A DNA stretch of 38,792 bases. It comes from Rhodopirellula sp. (GTDB lineage Bacteria > Planctomycetota > Planctomycetia > Planctomycetales > Planctomycetaceae). The notes beneath the pieces were generated by a model. That model saw nothing but the letters and a program-made list of their open reading frames with translations, had not been told where the DNA came from and did no database searches. Positions 17,161 through 25,269 of this stretch are shown piece by piece. A program made the position numbers and the translations under genes. Numbering within the stretch: the stretch's first letter is position 1; the number at the start of each line of letters is the position of its first letter. The stretch lies in the NCBI GenBank assembly GCA_013203845.1, contig JABMPE010000327.1:1-38792 (forward strand). The letters are read 5' to 3'.

Positions 17161-20082
17161 CTATGACCGGGTAATCGTTTCATGCAGATTCAGGATCACC
17201 CGAGCGACCGATGCCCAGGCGGCGGCTTCTGCGAGGTTTTCTGCTGGAGCAGGTGACTCGCCGACACTCAGGAATGATCGTGCTGCGTCGCCATCGGCGG
17301 CGAACCGCTGGAGGTCACTTTTGTAGACCGTCGAGAGCACGGCGACTTCACGATCGGTCGCGCGTCGAGACAAAGCGACACGGAAGGCCCATTGGATTCG
17401 ATCCTGTGTGGAGTGGCCGCCTTCGTGAAGAATGCGAGTCCCGAAGACACGTGCGGCTTCGACGTAAGTCGGATCGTTCAGCAGAACGAGAGCCTGTTGC
17501 GGGATGTTGGAACGTGGGCGCTCGACCGTGCATTCTTCCCGGCTGGGAGCGTCAAACGCGACCATGCTGGGGTGCAGAAACATCCTTTGCCACCACGTGT
17601 AGAGGCCTCGCCGATAGTTCGCTTCGCCCTTGTCGCCGGGCCACTTTCGCGCGGGGAAGTTCATGTGACGCCAGTACCCGGCCGGTTGGTACGGATACGT
17701 GCTGCGGCCACCGATCTTTTCGACCAGCAGGCCACTGATTGCTAACGCGTTGTCACGAACCAGTTCGGCCTCGATCCGAAAACGTGACTGGCGTGCGTAA
17801 AGCTGGTTGTAAGGATCAAGCTGTCGAAGTTGAGGCGACGTGTCTGATGTCTGTCGATACGTCGCGGACGTCACCAGCAGTCGGACCAACTTTCGCGTGT
17901 CCCAGTGACTGTCCATAAACTCGACGGCCAGCCAGTCAAGCAGTTCCGGATGAGTCGGCTGCGTGCCTTGTCTTCCGAGGTCGTCCAACGGCGAGGCAAG
18001 CCCATGTCCGAAGTACAGCTTCCAGAGCCGGTTCACGAACGTGCGGGCGGTCAACGGGTTGTCCCGCGAAACGATCCATCTGGCCAAATCCAGTCGGTCG
18101 GCCCGTCCCTCTTTGGAGATGCTTCCCAGAAATTCCGGGATGGCCGAGGTCAGGACTGGGCCGGTTTCGTCGAGCCAGTTTCCTCGCGGCAACAAGCGAA
18201 TCGGCCTGGGAGTCGTAACTTTTGTCATCAGCGTTCGAGGAATCGATTTCTCGAAGGCGGCTTTTTCGTTGCCGAACCGTGCGATCTCGTCCCGAACCGA
18301 TTTCAGTTCGGGAGCGACAGATCGAAAGTAAGCAGCGATTTCATTCTTCTGTTTGTCATCGCGGGATTCTGTTGCCGTTCGAAGTGCAGCGACAACGTTT
18401 GCGGGAACTCCGATTGCTTTGGCGTTGAAGTAGAATCCGCCAGCGCCGGCAGCGTTGACGATCTTGATCAGGACATCGTTATCGCCCTTCGTCAACTGGA
18501 CTTTCACTTTGTCCTGGTCCGGAGCGACAGCTCGTTGCGTTTTATTGGCGTGAACCTGCTTTCCATTCACCCAGACAGCGATCGCATCGTCGCTACCGAG
18601 TGATAGTTCGGTCTCAAGATCGGCAGGGACGGTGGCTGTTCGGTGCAGGTACCAGGTCGAGTTTTCACCGGATAGTGGATGCACGGTGCCATCGACGAGT
18701 TTGTCCTGTGGCGTCCATTTGACCTTGCCGACAGTCTGCTTGAGGTCGAACTTCGCTTCGGGACCAAAGTCCTTCGACCAGGCCTCGTCGAAACCTGCCG
18801 CCTTGAATGGACCGAGCATGTGCCAGGTTGAAAAGGCTGCCGAAGTTTCCAGATCGGCAAGCGTCGCGATTTCCCATGAGGCCTGCGCGGCGGTCAGTTC
18901 CGGCGTTGACCGGTTCAAGTCGGTGTGTGCTTCAGCGAGCTGGCGGTCAAACTCGGCAATCTTCTGCTGTGCAGCGTCGTCGATGACCGGGTACGTTTTC
19001 GGATTGCCCACAGCGATCTCGCTGACGTCGGCAAAGAACGATCCGAAGCTGTAGAAGTCCTTCATGGTGAAAGGGTCGTACTTGTGGTCGTGACATTCGC
19101 AGCAGCCCATCGTGGAACCGAGAAAAATCTGCGAGGTATTCCGCACGCGGTCGGCCATGTATTTGGCGAGGTATTCTTTCGCCTGCGCCCCGCCTTCACT
19201 CGTCGTCTGAAGCAGCATGTTGAAGCCCGAAGCGACCTGTTGCTCAATGCCGCTTTCGGGCAGCAGATCGCCAGCGAGTTGCTCGACGACGAACTGATCG
19301 TACGGCTTGTCCGAATTGAACGCGTTGATCACGTAGTCGCGGTACGGAGCGGACTGCCGGGCCTCGTCCGAATGATAACCGTTGCTGTCCGCGTACCGGA
19401 CGACGTCCAGCCAGTAGATGGCTAGTCGTTCGCCGTAGTGTTTCGATGTCAGCAGGCGATCGACCAGCTTCTCGTACTTCTGCGGATCCTGCCTGGCAAG
19501 ATATGCGTCAACGTCTTCCGGCTTCGGCGGCAGGCCAATCAGGTCGAGGAACAAGCGTCGCACGAGAGTTGTTTCGTCAGCCGGTTGCGAAGGGGCCAGT
19601 CCGGCGGCTTCAACGCGTCGCAAAATGAACCGGTCGATCTCGTTCCGGACAGCGTTTTCGTGTCCGACTGCTGGCGGCGTCATTCTGGCGGGCGGGACAT
19701 ACGCCCAATGAGTGGCCCACTTCGCTCCCTGTGCGATCCATCTTTGCAGCGTGGCCTTTTGAGCGGCGGTTGGTTGCTTCTTTGATTCCGGAGGCGGCAT
19801 CCGCTCGTCGTCGTCTGTCGACAGAAGGCGTCGAATGAGTTCGCTTTCGAGCGGTTTGCCGGGCACGATCAACGGCGTGTCGCGTTTCGCAAAGACAGCA
19901 GATTCTTGATCGAGTCGTAGCTCGGCCTCGCGAGTATTCGCGTCCGGGCCGTGGCAGGTGAAGCACAGGTCCGACAGAATCGGCCGTACGTCACGGTTGA
20001 AGTCGACATCGTCGGCTGCTTGAGTCGTGGTGGTGATGCTTGAAAGTGCAATCACGAAGGTCAGGAAGGATCGATGTCTCAT
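17161..20082 (-). CDS. PSCyt1-DUF1549-DUF1553 secreted cytochrome-like protein
   Basis: This 973-residue protein has a signal peptide at 1-22. The N-terminal PSCyt1 domain has CFTCH at 40-44 and the usual MPPPES further on. DUF1549 (about 143-355) carries a second heme motif, CCECHDHKYDP, at 327-337. A beta-sandwich module (about 418-558) with SDDAIAVWVNGKQV resembles carbohydrate-binding or galactose-binding-like domains. DUF1553 follows, from about 640 to the end. Unlike the two cassette proteins it uses two normal CxxCH motifs and has no DUF1501 partner beside it. It ends convergent with the PPC gene of cassette B and starts divergent from the creatininase gene. A role in polysaccharide use is often suggested for this family but is unproven. 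Confidence 0.9.
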   Translation of the reverse strand: MRHRSFLTFVIALSSITTTTQAADDVDFNRDVRPILSDLCFTCHGPDANTREAELRLDQESAVFAKRDTPLIVPGKPLESELIRRLLSTDDDERMPPPESKKQPTAAQKATLQRWIAQGAKWATHWAYVPPARMTPPAVGHENAVRNEIDRFILRRVEAAGLAPSQPADETTLVRRLFLDLIGLPPKPEDVDAYLARQDPQKYEKLVDRLLTSKHYGERLAIYWLDVVRYADSNGYHSDEARQSAPYRDYVINAFNSDKPYDQFVVEQLAGDLLPESGIEQQVASGFNMLLQTTSEGGAQAKEYLAKYMADRVRNTSQIFLGSTMGCCECHDHKYDPFTMKDFYSFGSFFADVSEIAVGNPKTYPVIDDAAQQKIAEFDRQLAEAHTDLNRSTPELTAAQASWEIATLADLETSAAFSTWHMLGPFKAAGFDEAWSKDFGPEAKFDLKQTVGKVKWTPQDKLVDGTVHPLSGENSTWYLHRTATVPADLETELSLGSDDAIAVWVNGKQVHANKTQRAVAPDQDKVKVQLTKGDNDVLIKIVNAAGAGGFYFNAKAIGVPANVVAALRTATESRDDKQKNEIAAYFRSVAPELKSVRDEIARFGNEKAAFEKSIPRTLMTKVTTPRPIRLLPRGNWLDETGPVLTSAIPEFLGSISKEGRADRLDLARWIVSRDNPLTARTFVNRLWKLYFGHGLASPLDDLGRQGTQPTHPELLDWLAVEFMDSHWDTRKLVRLLVTSATYRQTSDTSPQLRQLDPYNQLYARQSRFRIEAELVRDNALAISGLLVEKIGGRSTYPYQPAGYWRHMNFPARKWPGDKGEANYRRGLYTWWQRMFLHPSMVAFDAPSREECTVERPRSNIPQQALVLLNDPTYVEAARVFGTRILHEGGHSTQDRIQWAFRVALSRRATDREVAVLSTVYKSDLQRFAADGDAARSFLSVGESPAPAENLAEAAAWASVARVILNLHETITRS

Positions 20083-20321
20083 GATCGAAAAGTCTTTCGG
20101 TTGCGAACTGTCGCCAAAGTAGACTGGAACGAGCGCAGCGCTGTTCCGGCATTTGGTGGCTCCATTGAATCCTGACGGAACAGCGAAGTGTTTCTTCCCG
20201 CCTTTGATTCACTGTATTGTGACTTCACATCTGTTATTTCTGAAACAGTCGTAAGAGTCAGTAACAGTGTATCAAACCACAAGCCGCCGCAAACTCGTGC
20301 AAGCGTGTAGGGAGCAGCCCT

Positions 20322-21419
20322 GTGAAAAAGATTCCGGACTATCTGCCGCAGCAGGTCAACTCAGGCCACTGGACAACGGCGTACACGCTGTTTGAACTTC
20401 GCGAGCGTCTGAATGGGGCGCGGTTCGTGTTGCCGGTCTGCTCGCTGGGAACTTCGTACGAAGAGCTTGCGGCGAACGTTGTTGACGATGAGTTACTGTT
20501 GCCTCCGCTGTTTCACGAAGCGATGAACGACGATCTGCGAGACGCGATGATCGCGAGAATTCGGACCTGTTTTCCGCTTTTCGAATTGTCGTCTGATGCC
20601 GCAAAACATTCCGAACGACTGCGCGTGCAGATTCACGATCCTCAGCCATTGCCCGAGGTTGCTCCGCCGCAGGTTCTCGCATTCAGTGTCGACACGGCAG
20701 TGGAAGAGCACGGCCCGCACCTGCCGCTCGCGACAGATACCATTCAGAGTTACTCGGTGCTACTGCGGCTTGAAGACGAGATCGACGGTTTCGTGGCTGG
20801 GCAGCCTGTCGAGTACGGGCATCTGACCTGGGGGCTGCCGTTCGGGATGAGTATCGATCTGACTCCGCAACTGCTGACTCGATACGTCACTTGTTTTGCG
20901 AATGGGGTTTTCGACTGGCAGCGTCCCGAGGCGGTGTATGTTGTCGACGTGCATGGCTCGATCGTGCATCGCCAGGCCATTATCGCAGGGCTGGAGCAAA
21001 GCCGTGTCGAACGCTGGGCGTTCCGCTGGCTGCACGAGCCGTTGATCGAGTTTGCTTCCGAACGCGGCGATCAGCACGCGGGCGGCGTTGAAACGGTTCT
21101 GGTCGAACACGCCAGCCCGACTCTCATTGACGATCGCTGGTTTCCCTCGCGGATCGCTGAAATCGAAGCTGCCCAGATGACACTCGAAAAAGCTGTCGAG
21201 TTAACACCGGACCTGCAACAGTTCATCCGCTTTGTGCAAGAGACTGGAGCCAACGGGATCGTGGGTAAGATTCGAAACTATGAGACGCTCGATGGAGCCG
21301 CCATGTTCGAGACCATGATGTCGGTCGCTCGTGACGACGTCCGAAAGCTCCTCGAAAACTCAGCCGATAGCAACCAGCACGTCGCTGGCGACAGCCCGTG
21401 GGAACGCGACAAAGTATGA
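20322..21419 (+). CDS. Creatininase-family amidohydrolase with N-terminal extension
   Basis: This 365-residue protein has a GTG start at 20322, supported by GGGAG upstream. The creatininase core begins around residue 115. VEEHGPHLPLATDT at 128-140 is the metal-binding EHGxHLPxxTD block. VVDVHGSIVHRQA stands where the family usually has NGHGGN, and QHAGGVETVLVEHASP matches the HAGxxETS block. Family members hydrolyse cyclic or linear amides such as creatinine or formamidopyrimidine intermediates and use two metal ions. The substrate here is unknown. The 115 residues before the core are unusual for the family. It is divergent from the DUF1549 gene at 17161-20082, with 239 bases between them that should hold both promoters. 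Confidence 0.8.
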   Translation: MKKIPDYLPQQVNSGHWTTAYTLFELRERLNGARFVLPVCSLGTSYEELAANVVDDELLLPPLFHEAMNDDLRDAMIARIRTCFPLFELSSDAAKHSERLRVQIHDPQPLPEVAPPQVLAFSVDTAVEEHGPHLPLATDTIQSYSVLLRLEDEIDGFVAGQPVEYGHLTWGLPFGMSIDLTPQLLTRYVTCFANGVFDWQRPEAVYVVDVHGSIVHRQAIIAGLEQSRVERWAFRWLHEPLIEFASERGDQHAGGVETVLVEHASPTLIDDRWFPSRIAEIEAAQMTLEKAVELTPDLQQFIRFVQETGANGIVGKIRNYETLDGAAMFETMMSVARDDVRKLLENSADSNQHVAGDSPWERDKV

Positions 21420-21522
21420 AGGGAAGGATTCCGACGAAGAATCAGCAATGAATGGGATGACGATGTCCGGTCGGAATCCTTCGAGAATGAAGTCGCGGCC
21501 CCCGCCATTATTCAACGGCAAG

Positions 21523-21745
21523 TCAGAATTCACCGAGTTCCTGGCCATCGGAGCGGCGCATCAGATTTGTGAAGACAATCGGGTCGATATTTTGTGAGAT
21601 AAATTTCACGGAACCATCGCTGATCGCCACATTAACGCCGCCCGTGTGAGTGCTGCTGAACCCCGCTGAAACTGGTGTTAAGTCAGTGACGTCGCCGAAA
21701 AGTTCTCCACCGTCGCCGCAATTGATTCCAAAATTACGGCAGGTT
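21523..21745 (-). pseudogene. Out-of-frame C-terminal segment of the DUF1559 gene
   Basis: Directly after the stop of the DUF1559 reading frame, another frame on the same strand continues for about 72 codons to a TGA at 21523-21525. It encodes RNFGINCGDGGELFGDVTD and, further on, HTGGVNVAISDGSVKFIS, which is the typical conserved C-terminus of DUF1559 proteins (HxGGxNVxxxDGSVxFI). It has no plausible start of its own. The segment therefore belongs to the upstream gene and is separated from it by a one-base frameshift near 21734-21745. Confidence 0.8.
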
Positions 21746-22570
21746 CATTTTCCAGCCGGTTATCTTCGTCGCGTTCAGATTGCCGGTCAGATTAAGCGGG
21801 TCGCCTTCGCCGTTCCGCTCTACGTTTCCACCGGTTGCGGTTGCGACAATCGTCAGCGGATTCACTCGGCGGACGTCTGGAAGCCCGGCCCAGTAACTGT
21901 TGAATTGACCCTCAAACTGGTGAGCCGGCCAGTCAGTTCCGACTTCCGGCAAACGCCGTTCGCCGATGAGCACCACGTTGGCCGTTCCATCCTTAATGTC
22001 GCGAAATCGGACTCTGGAATTCGGCCCGAACAGTCCTTGCAGAAATTGAGGATCAACAGGCTGGCTGGAAGACTGATTCAATGAGGAATATGTCGTGGGA
22101 ATTCCGACTCCGAAGTTCGCGACGTAGTTAGTCGTCGCGATGGTGGGGATCCAAAGCGACTCAGCCTGGTCGGCTCCCTTGTCGGATGGACATCGGCACA
22201 CAGAGAGAATCTTTCCTGCGAGTTCGGGGTTGGGACTTGACTTATCGCCCAGTCGTTGCCGGGAATCGAATTTATTAAACAGTGGAGCCTGATCAAAGAA
22301 CTGCAGAATCGAGTAATTCCAACCAAAGCCCGATGATTTTTCCTCGTCGGCAGAAACGATCCAGCCGGGCGGCAGCGTTTTATAGACGTCGTGGTAGTTG
22401 TGCATTGAGAGGGCAAACTGCTTCAGGTTGTTCTTGCATCGGCTACGCAGGGATGCGCCACCATTGGATTGCTGCACAGCCGGCAACAGGAGTGCTGCCA
22501 GGACCAGGAGAATTACGATCGTGACAATGACGTCCAGTGCGCTGAGGCCATTTCGGCTCGGCTTGTGCAT
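21734..22570 (-). CDS. DUF1559 type IV pilin-like protein, frameshifted before its C-terminus
   Basis: The ATG at 22570 has a strong ribosome binding site, AAGGAG 7 bases upstream. The N-terminus NGLSALDVIVTIVILLVLAALLLPAVQQ is a prepilin-type cleavage and membrane segment, with G at the cut site and D rather than E at mature position 5. The following region (NNLKQFALSMHNYHDVYKTLPPGW, later RCPSDKGAD and FRDIKDGTANVVLIGE) is typical of DUF1559 proteins, a huge planctomycete family of probable pseudopilins. This frame stops at 21734, giving 278 residues, while the conserved C-terminus lies in another frame to 21523. It may be a pseudogene, a sequencing error or a real shortened protein. The gene is convergent with the creatininase gene. 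Confidence 0.8.
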   Translation of the reverse strand: MHKPSRNGLSALDVIVTIVILLVLAALLLPAVQQSNGGASLRSRCKNNLKQFALSMHNYHDVYKTLPPGWIVSADEEKSSGFGWNYSILQFFDQAPLFNKFDSRQRLGDKSSPNPELAGKILSVCRCPSDKGADQAESLWIPTIATTNYVANFGVGIPTTYSSLNQSSSQPVDPQFLQGLFGPNSRVRFRDIKDGTANVVLIGERRLPEVGTDWPAHQFEGQFNSYWAGLPDVRRVNPLTIVATATGGNVERNGEGDPLNLTGNLNATKITGWKMNLP

Positions 22571-23042
22571 GACTCGCTCCTTGTTGAATTTTCGTTGCCC
22601 CCAGCAGCCCTGAGTGGGTGGCGCGAATGCGTGATTGGTAATGTTCATCACGCTAATGCGTCACTTTGGGTTTGGCAAGATGAATTGCGGAAAACCGGCA
22701 AGGAAAACTCAACAATTGAAATCGGGGTGCAGAAACGCATGACGTTGAGCAGGCTCTGGATCAGTCAGCCGAGAGTTCGTCACGTGAAGGCAGACAGTGG
22801 GCGCGAACGCATCTCTCAAAGCGACGGGACGATGAATCGAGCTGCGTTTTCGGGCCGTTGCGTCTTCCGGAAGTTCGTGAGAGCTTCGTCGGAGCGGCCA
22901 CAGGCGCATCTCCTGCGACGACCTCGCAATGCTATGTCGGAGTCCCTGTCCTGATTTCGTTGAAACTTCAACGTCACTATGACCATCGCAACCTCTGAGA
23001 TTTGACTCGTTGGCATCGGTCGACCAAAGTGCGTGGTTAATG

Positions 23043-23077
23043 GTCCGACGTTCGGACGAATTTGTGAGATTGTGAGA
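23043..23077 (+). promoter_or_regulatory. Dyad and tandem octamer upstream of lutB
   Basis: GTCCGA-CGT-TCGGAC at 23043-23057 is a perfect 6-bp inverted repeat with a 3-base centre. Five bases later TTGTGAGA occurs twice in direct tandem at 23062-23077. Together they lie 80-115 bases before the lutB start and could be operator sites for a regulator of lactate use. No consensus of a named regulator is recognised. Confidence 0.3.
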
Positions 23078-23081
23078 CAGA

Positions 23082-23117
23082 GTCCTGGTGCAAATCTTTG
23101 ATGCTGATTTGCAGGAC
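23082..23117 (+). promoter_or_regulatory. Bulged hairpin in the lutB leader
   Basis: GTCCTG and CAAATC (23082-23087 and 23091-23096) pair with GATTTG and CAGGAC (23106-23117). This gives 12 base pairs with a 3-base bulge on the left side and a 9-base loop. It ends 39 bases before the lutB ATG and would fall in the leader RNA if transcription starts further upstream. No run of T follows, so it is not an obvious terminator. Confidence 0.35.
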
Positions 23118-23156
23118 AGAATCGATAACCAACCAGCTTCACTGGATTGATCCTGA

Positions 23157-24536
23157 ATGAAACACGCGACTGCGGCGGCGAAGTTTGTCGCCAACGACGA
23201 GCGTTCACACTGGCACGATAAAGCTCTCTGGTTTGTCCGCCAGAAACGCGATCGCATGGCTCACAGTGTTCCTGAATGGGAGCTGCTGCGTGATACGGCG
23301 TCGGCCATCAAAGCGTATACGATGACTCACTTGGCTGAGCTGCTGGAGCAGTTCGAAGAAAATGCCACAAAGCTCGGAGCGACCGTTCATTGGGCCAAAG
23401 ACGCTGCCGAACACAACGAAATTGTTCACGGACTGCTGAGAGATCACAGCGTTAAAAAACTGGTCAAAAGTAAGTCGATGCTGACTGAGGAGTGCCATCT
23501 CAACCCGTTTCTGGAAAGGCACGGAATTGAGGTGACGGATACAGACCTTGGTGAATGGCTGGTACAGCTTCGGAAAGAGCCGCCCAGCCACATCGTTATG
23601 CCGGCGATTCATATTAAGAAGGAAGAGGTCGGCGAACTGTTTCACCACGTTCTGGGGACAGAGAAAGGTGCCAGTGATCCTGCTTACCTGGCAGAAGCTG
23701 CGAGAACCGCGTTGCGTCAGAAGTTCATGGAAGCCGACGCAGGTCTGACCGGTGTCAACTTTGCAATTGCCGAAACCGGAGGCATTGTCGTTTGCACAAA
23801 CGAAGGAAATGCCGATCTCGGTGTTTCGCTGCCGAAGCTTCACATCGCCAGCATGGGGATCGAGAAGCTCATTCCGAAACCCGAGCATCTGGGCGTGCTG
23901 TTGCGGCTGCTGGCCCGCTCGGCGACGGGTCAGCCCATTACAACCTACAGCTCACATTTTCACGGGCCGCGTGAGGGTGGGGAACTGCACATTGTTCTTG
24001 TCGACAACGGTCGTTCGAAGTTACTCGCCAGTGATGAGTTTCATCGGTCGTTGAATTGCATCCGCTGCGGAGCGTGCATGAATACCTGTCCGGTTTACCG
24101 ACGGACTGGCGGTCACAGTTATGGCACCACGGTGCCAGGACCGATCGGATCAATCCTCGCACCGGCACGGAACGCCAAAGAGCATTCCACGCTGCCCTAC
24201 GCGTGTAGTTTGTGTGGATCATGCACCAACGTTTGTCCGGTGAAAATTGATCTGCATCATCAGTTGCTGACCTGGCGTCGCGAGATCGCCGCTCTGGGTT
24301 ATGTGTCGCTCGACAAGAGCGTGCCGATGAAATTCGCGTCGGCGGTATTTCGCCGCCCGTGGCTGTATCGCTTTGCCGGTCGAGTCGCGCGTAACGTGGT
24401 TCCGTGGATGCCACGGTTCATGCTGTATAACCCGCTGAATGTGTGGGGGCGGCGAAGAGAACTTCCTGAGTTTCCCAAAGAAAGTTTTCAGCAGGCCTAC
24501 GCACGCCGGCAGAAGAATTCAGGAAAGGGCAAGTGA
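23157..24536 (+). CDS. lutB: Lactate utilisation iron-sulfur protein LutB
   Basis: This 459-residue protein starts at the ATG at 23157. The N-terminal LUD domain (about 60-290) contains GVNFAIAETGGIVVCTNEGNAD. It is followed by two 4Fe-4S ferredoxin-type clusters, with ligands C301-C304-C307-C311 and C350-C353-C356-C360. Both length and order match LutB/YkgF. In Bacillus and relatives LutA, LutB and LutC together oxidise L-lactate to pyruvate in the cytoplasm, with LutB as the electron-carrying subunit. lutC follows with a single base between stop and start. No lutA is found upstream or downstream in the window, so a partner must be encoded elsewhere or replaced by another oxidase. No clear ribosome binding site is visible. 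Confidence 0.92.
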   Translation: MKHATAAAKFVANDERSHWHDKALWFVRQKRDRMAHSVPEWELLRDTASAIKAYTMTHLAELLEQFEENATKLGATVHWAKDAAEHNEIVHGLLRDHSVKKLVKSKSMLTEECHLNPFLERHGIEVTDTDLGEWLVQLRKEPPSHIVMPAIHIKKEEVGELFHHVLGTEKGASDPAYLAEAARTALRQKFMEADAGLTGVNFAIAETGGIVVCTNEGNADLGVSLPKLHIASMGIEKLIPKPEHLGVLLRLLARSATGQPITTYSSHFHGPREGGELHIVLVDNGRSKLLASDEFHRSLNCIRCGACMNTCPVYRRTGGHSYGTTVPGPIGSILAPARNAKEHSTLPYACSLCGSCTNVCPVKIDLHHQLLTWRREIAALGYVSLDKSVPMKFASAVFRRPWLYRFAGRVARNVVPWMPRFMLYNPLNVWGRRRELPEFPKESFQQAYARRQKNSGKGK

Positions 24537-24537
24537 G

Positions 24538-25137
24538 ATGAGCAGCCGCGACACCATACTCAAGGCGATTCGGAAAAGTCAGCGAGAAGCCACTCCGATG
24601 CCTACGCTGGAGCAGGACTGGCTTCGATTTGAGGATCCGATCGATCAGTTTACGAAAGTTCTCGAATCGGTCGGCGGAGAATGTATTCGCGTGAATTCTC
24701 GCTCAGAGATCGACGCACGGCTCGCCGGGTTTCCTCAGTTCGAATCGGCCAATATCCGAATATCGACCGTCGAAGGCGTGGGGCAGCCAACGGTCAGCAT
24801 GGACTCAATCAGCGATCCGCACGGACTGGAGATGGTCGACTTTGCTGTCATGTCCGGCGAGATCGCTGTGGGAGAAAACGGAGCAGTCTGGGTCACCGAC
24901 GAAATGCTCAAGCATCGCGTGCTGCACTTTATCGCCCAGCATCTGGCTCTGGTCGTTCCGGTCGGCAACGTCGTTAACAACATGCACGAAGCGTACGAGC
25001 GGCTTTCGTTTGAGAGTCGGCGTTTCGGGACGTTCATCTCCGGCCCGTCAAAGACAGCAGACATCGAGCAATCGCTGGTCATCGGCGCGCACGGCCCGCG
25101 ATCTCATCTTGTGTTTCTGGTTGACGACGCAGTGTGA
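24538..25137 (+). CDS. lutC: Lactate utilisation protein LutC (LUD domain)
   Basis: This 199-residue protein starts at the ATG at 24538, one base after the lutB stop, with AGGAAAGGG upstream inside lutB. The whole protein is one LUD domain. The central VDFAVMSGEIAVGENGAVWV and the HFIAQHLALVVPVGNVVNNMHEAY stretch match the LutC/YkgG family, and the end has SKTADIEQSLVIGAHGPRSHLVFLVDD. It is the third subunit of the LutABC lactate oxidation system. Tight spacing shows co-expression with lutB. Length is slightly below typical LutC, which often has about 220-240 residues. Confidence 0.9.
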   Translation: MSSRDTILKAIRKSQREATPMPTLEQDWLRFEDPIDQFTKVLESVGGECIRVNSRSEIDARLAGFPQFESANIRISTVEGVGQPTVSMDSISDPHGLEMVDFAVMSGEIAVGENGAVWVTDEMLKHRVLHFIAQHLALVVPVGNVVNNMHEAYERLSFESRRFGTFISGPSKTADIEQSLVIGAHGPRSHLVFLVDDAV

Positions 25138-25269
25138 CGGATCAGATGTGCCCAACAGTACGGACTACTGAATCCTTTTAGATCGCACGGTTAGGGAGTG
25201 AGACGCTTCGGCGCGGGAGTCTACTGGCGAATCATCCCACGTCTGGCCGCGTCAGGTTTCTCGTCCGGA

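Larger units (their letters stand above)
22571..23156. other. Gene-free stretch between the divergent DUF1559 gene and lutB
   Basis: No convincing gene is seen in these 586 bases. Reading frames present on both strands are arginine-rich shadows without motifs or ribosome binding sites. The last 120 bases before lutB hold a dyad, a tandem octamer and a hairpin, which are listed separately. The first 30 bases contain the ribosome binding site of the DUF1559 gene. Confidence 0.6.

Noticed and set aside
22709-23257. A - strand open frame of 182 codons before lutB
   Set aside because: It runs into the lutB coding region on the other strand, has no motif, and its composition looks like random reading.
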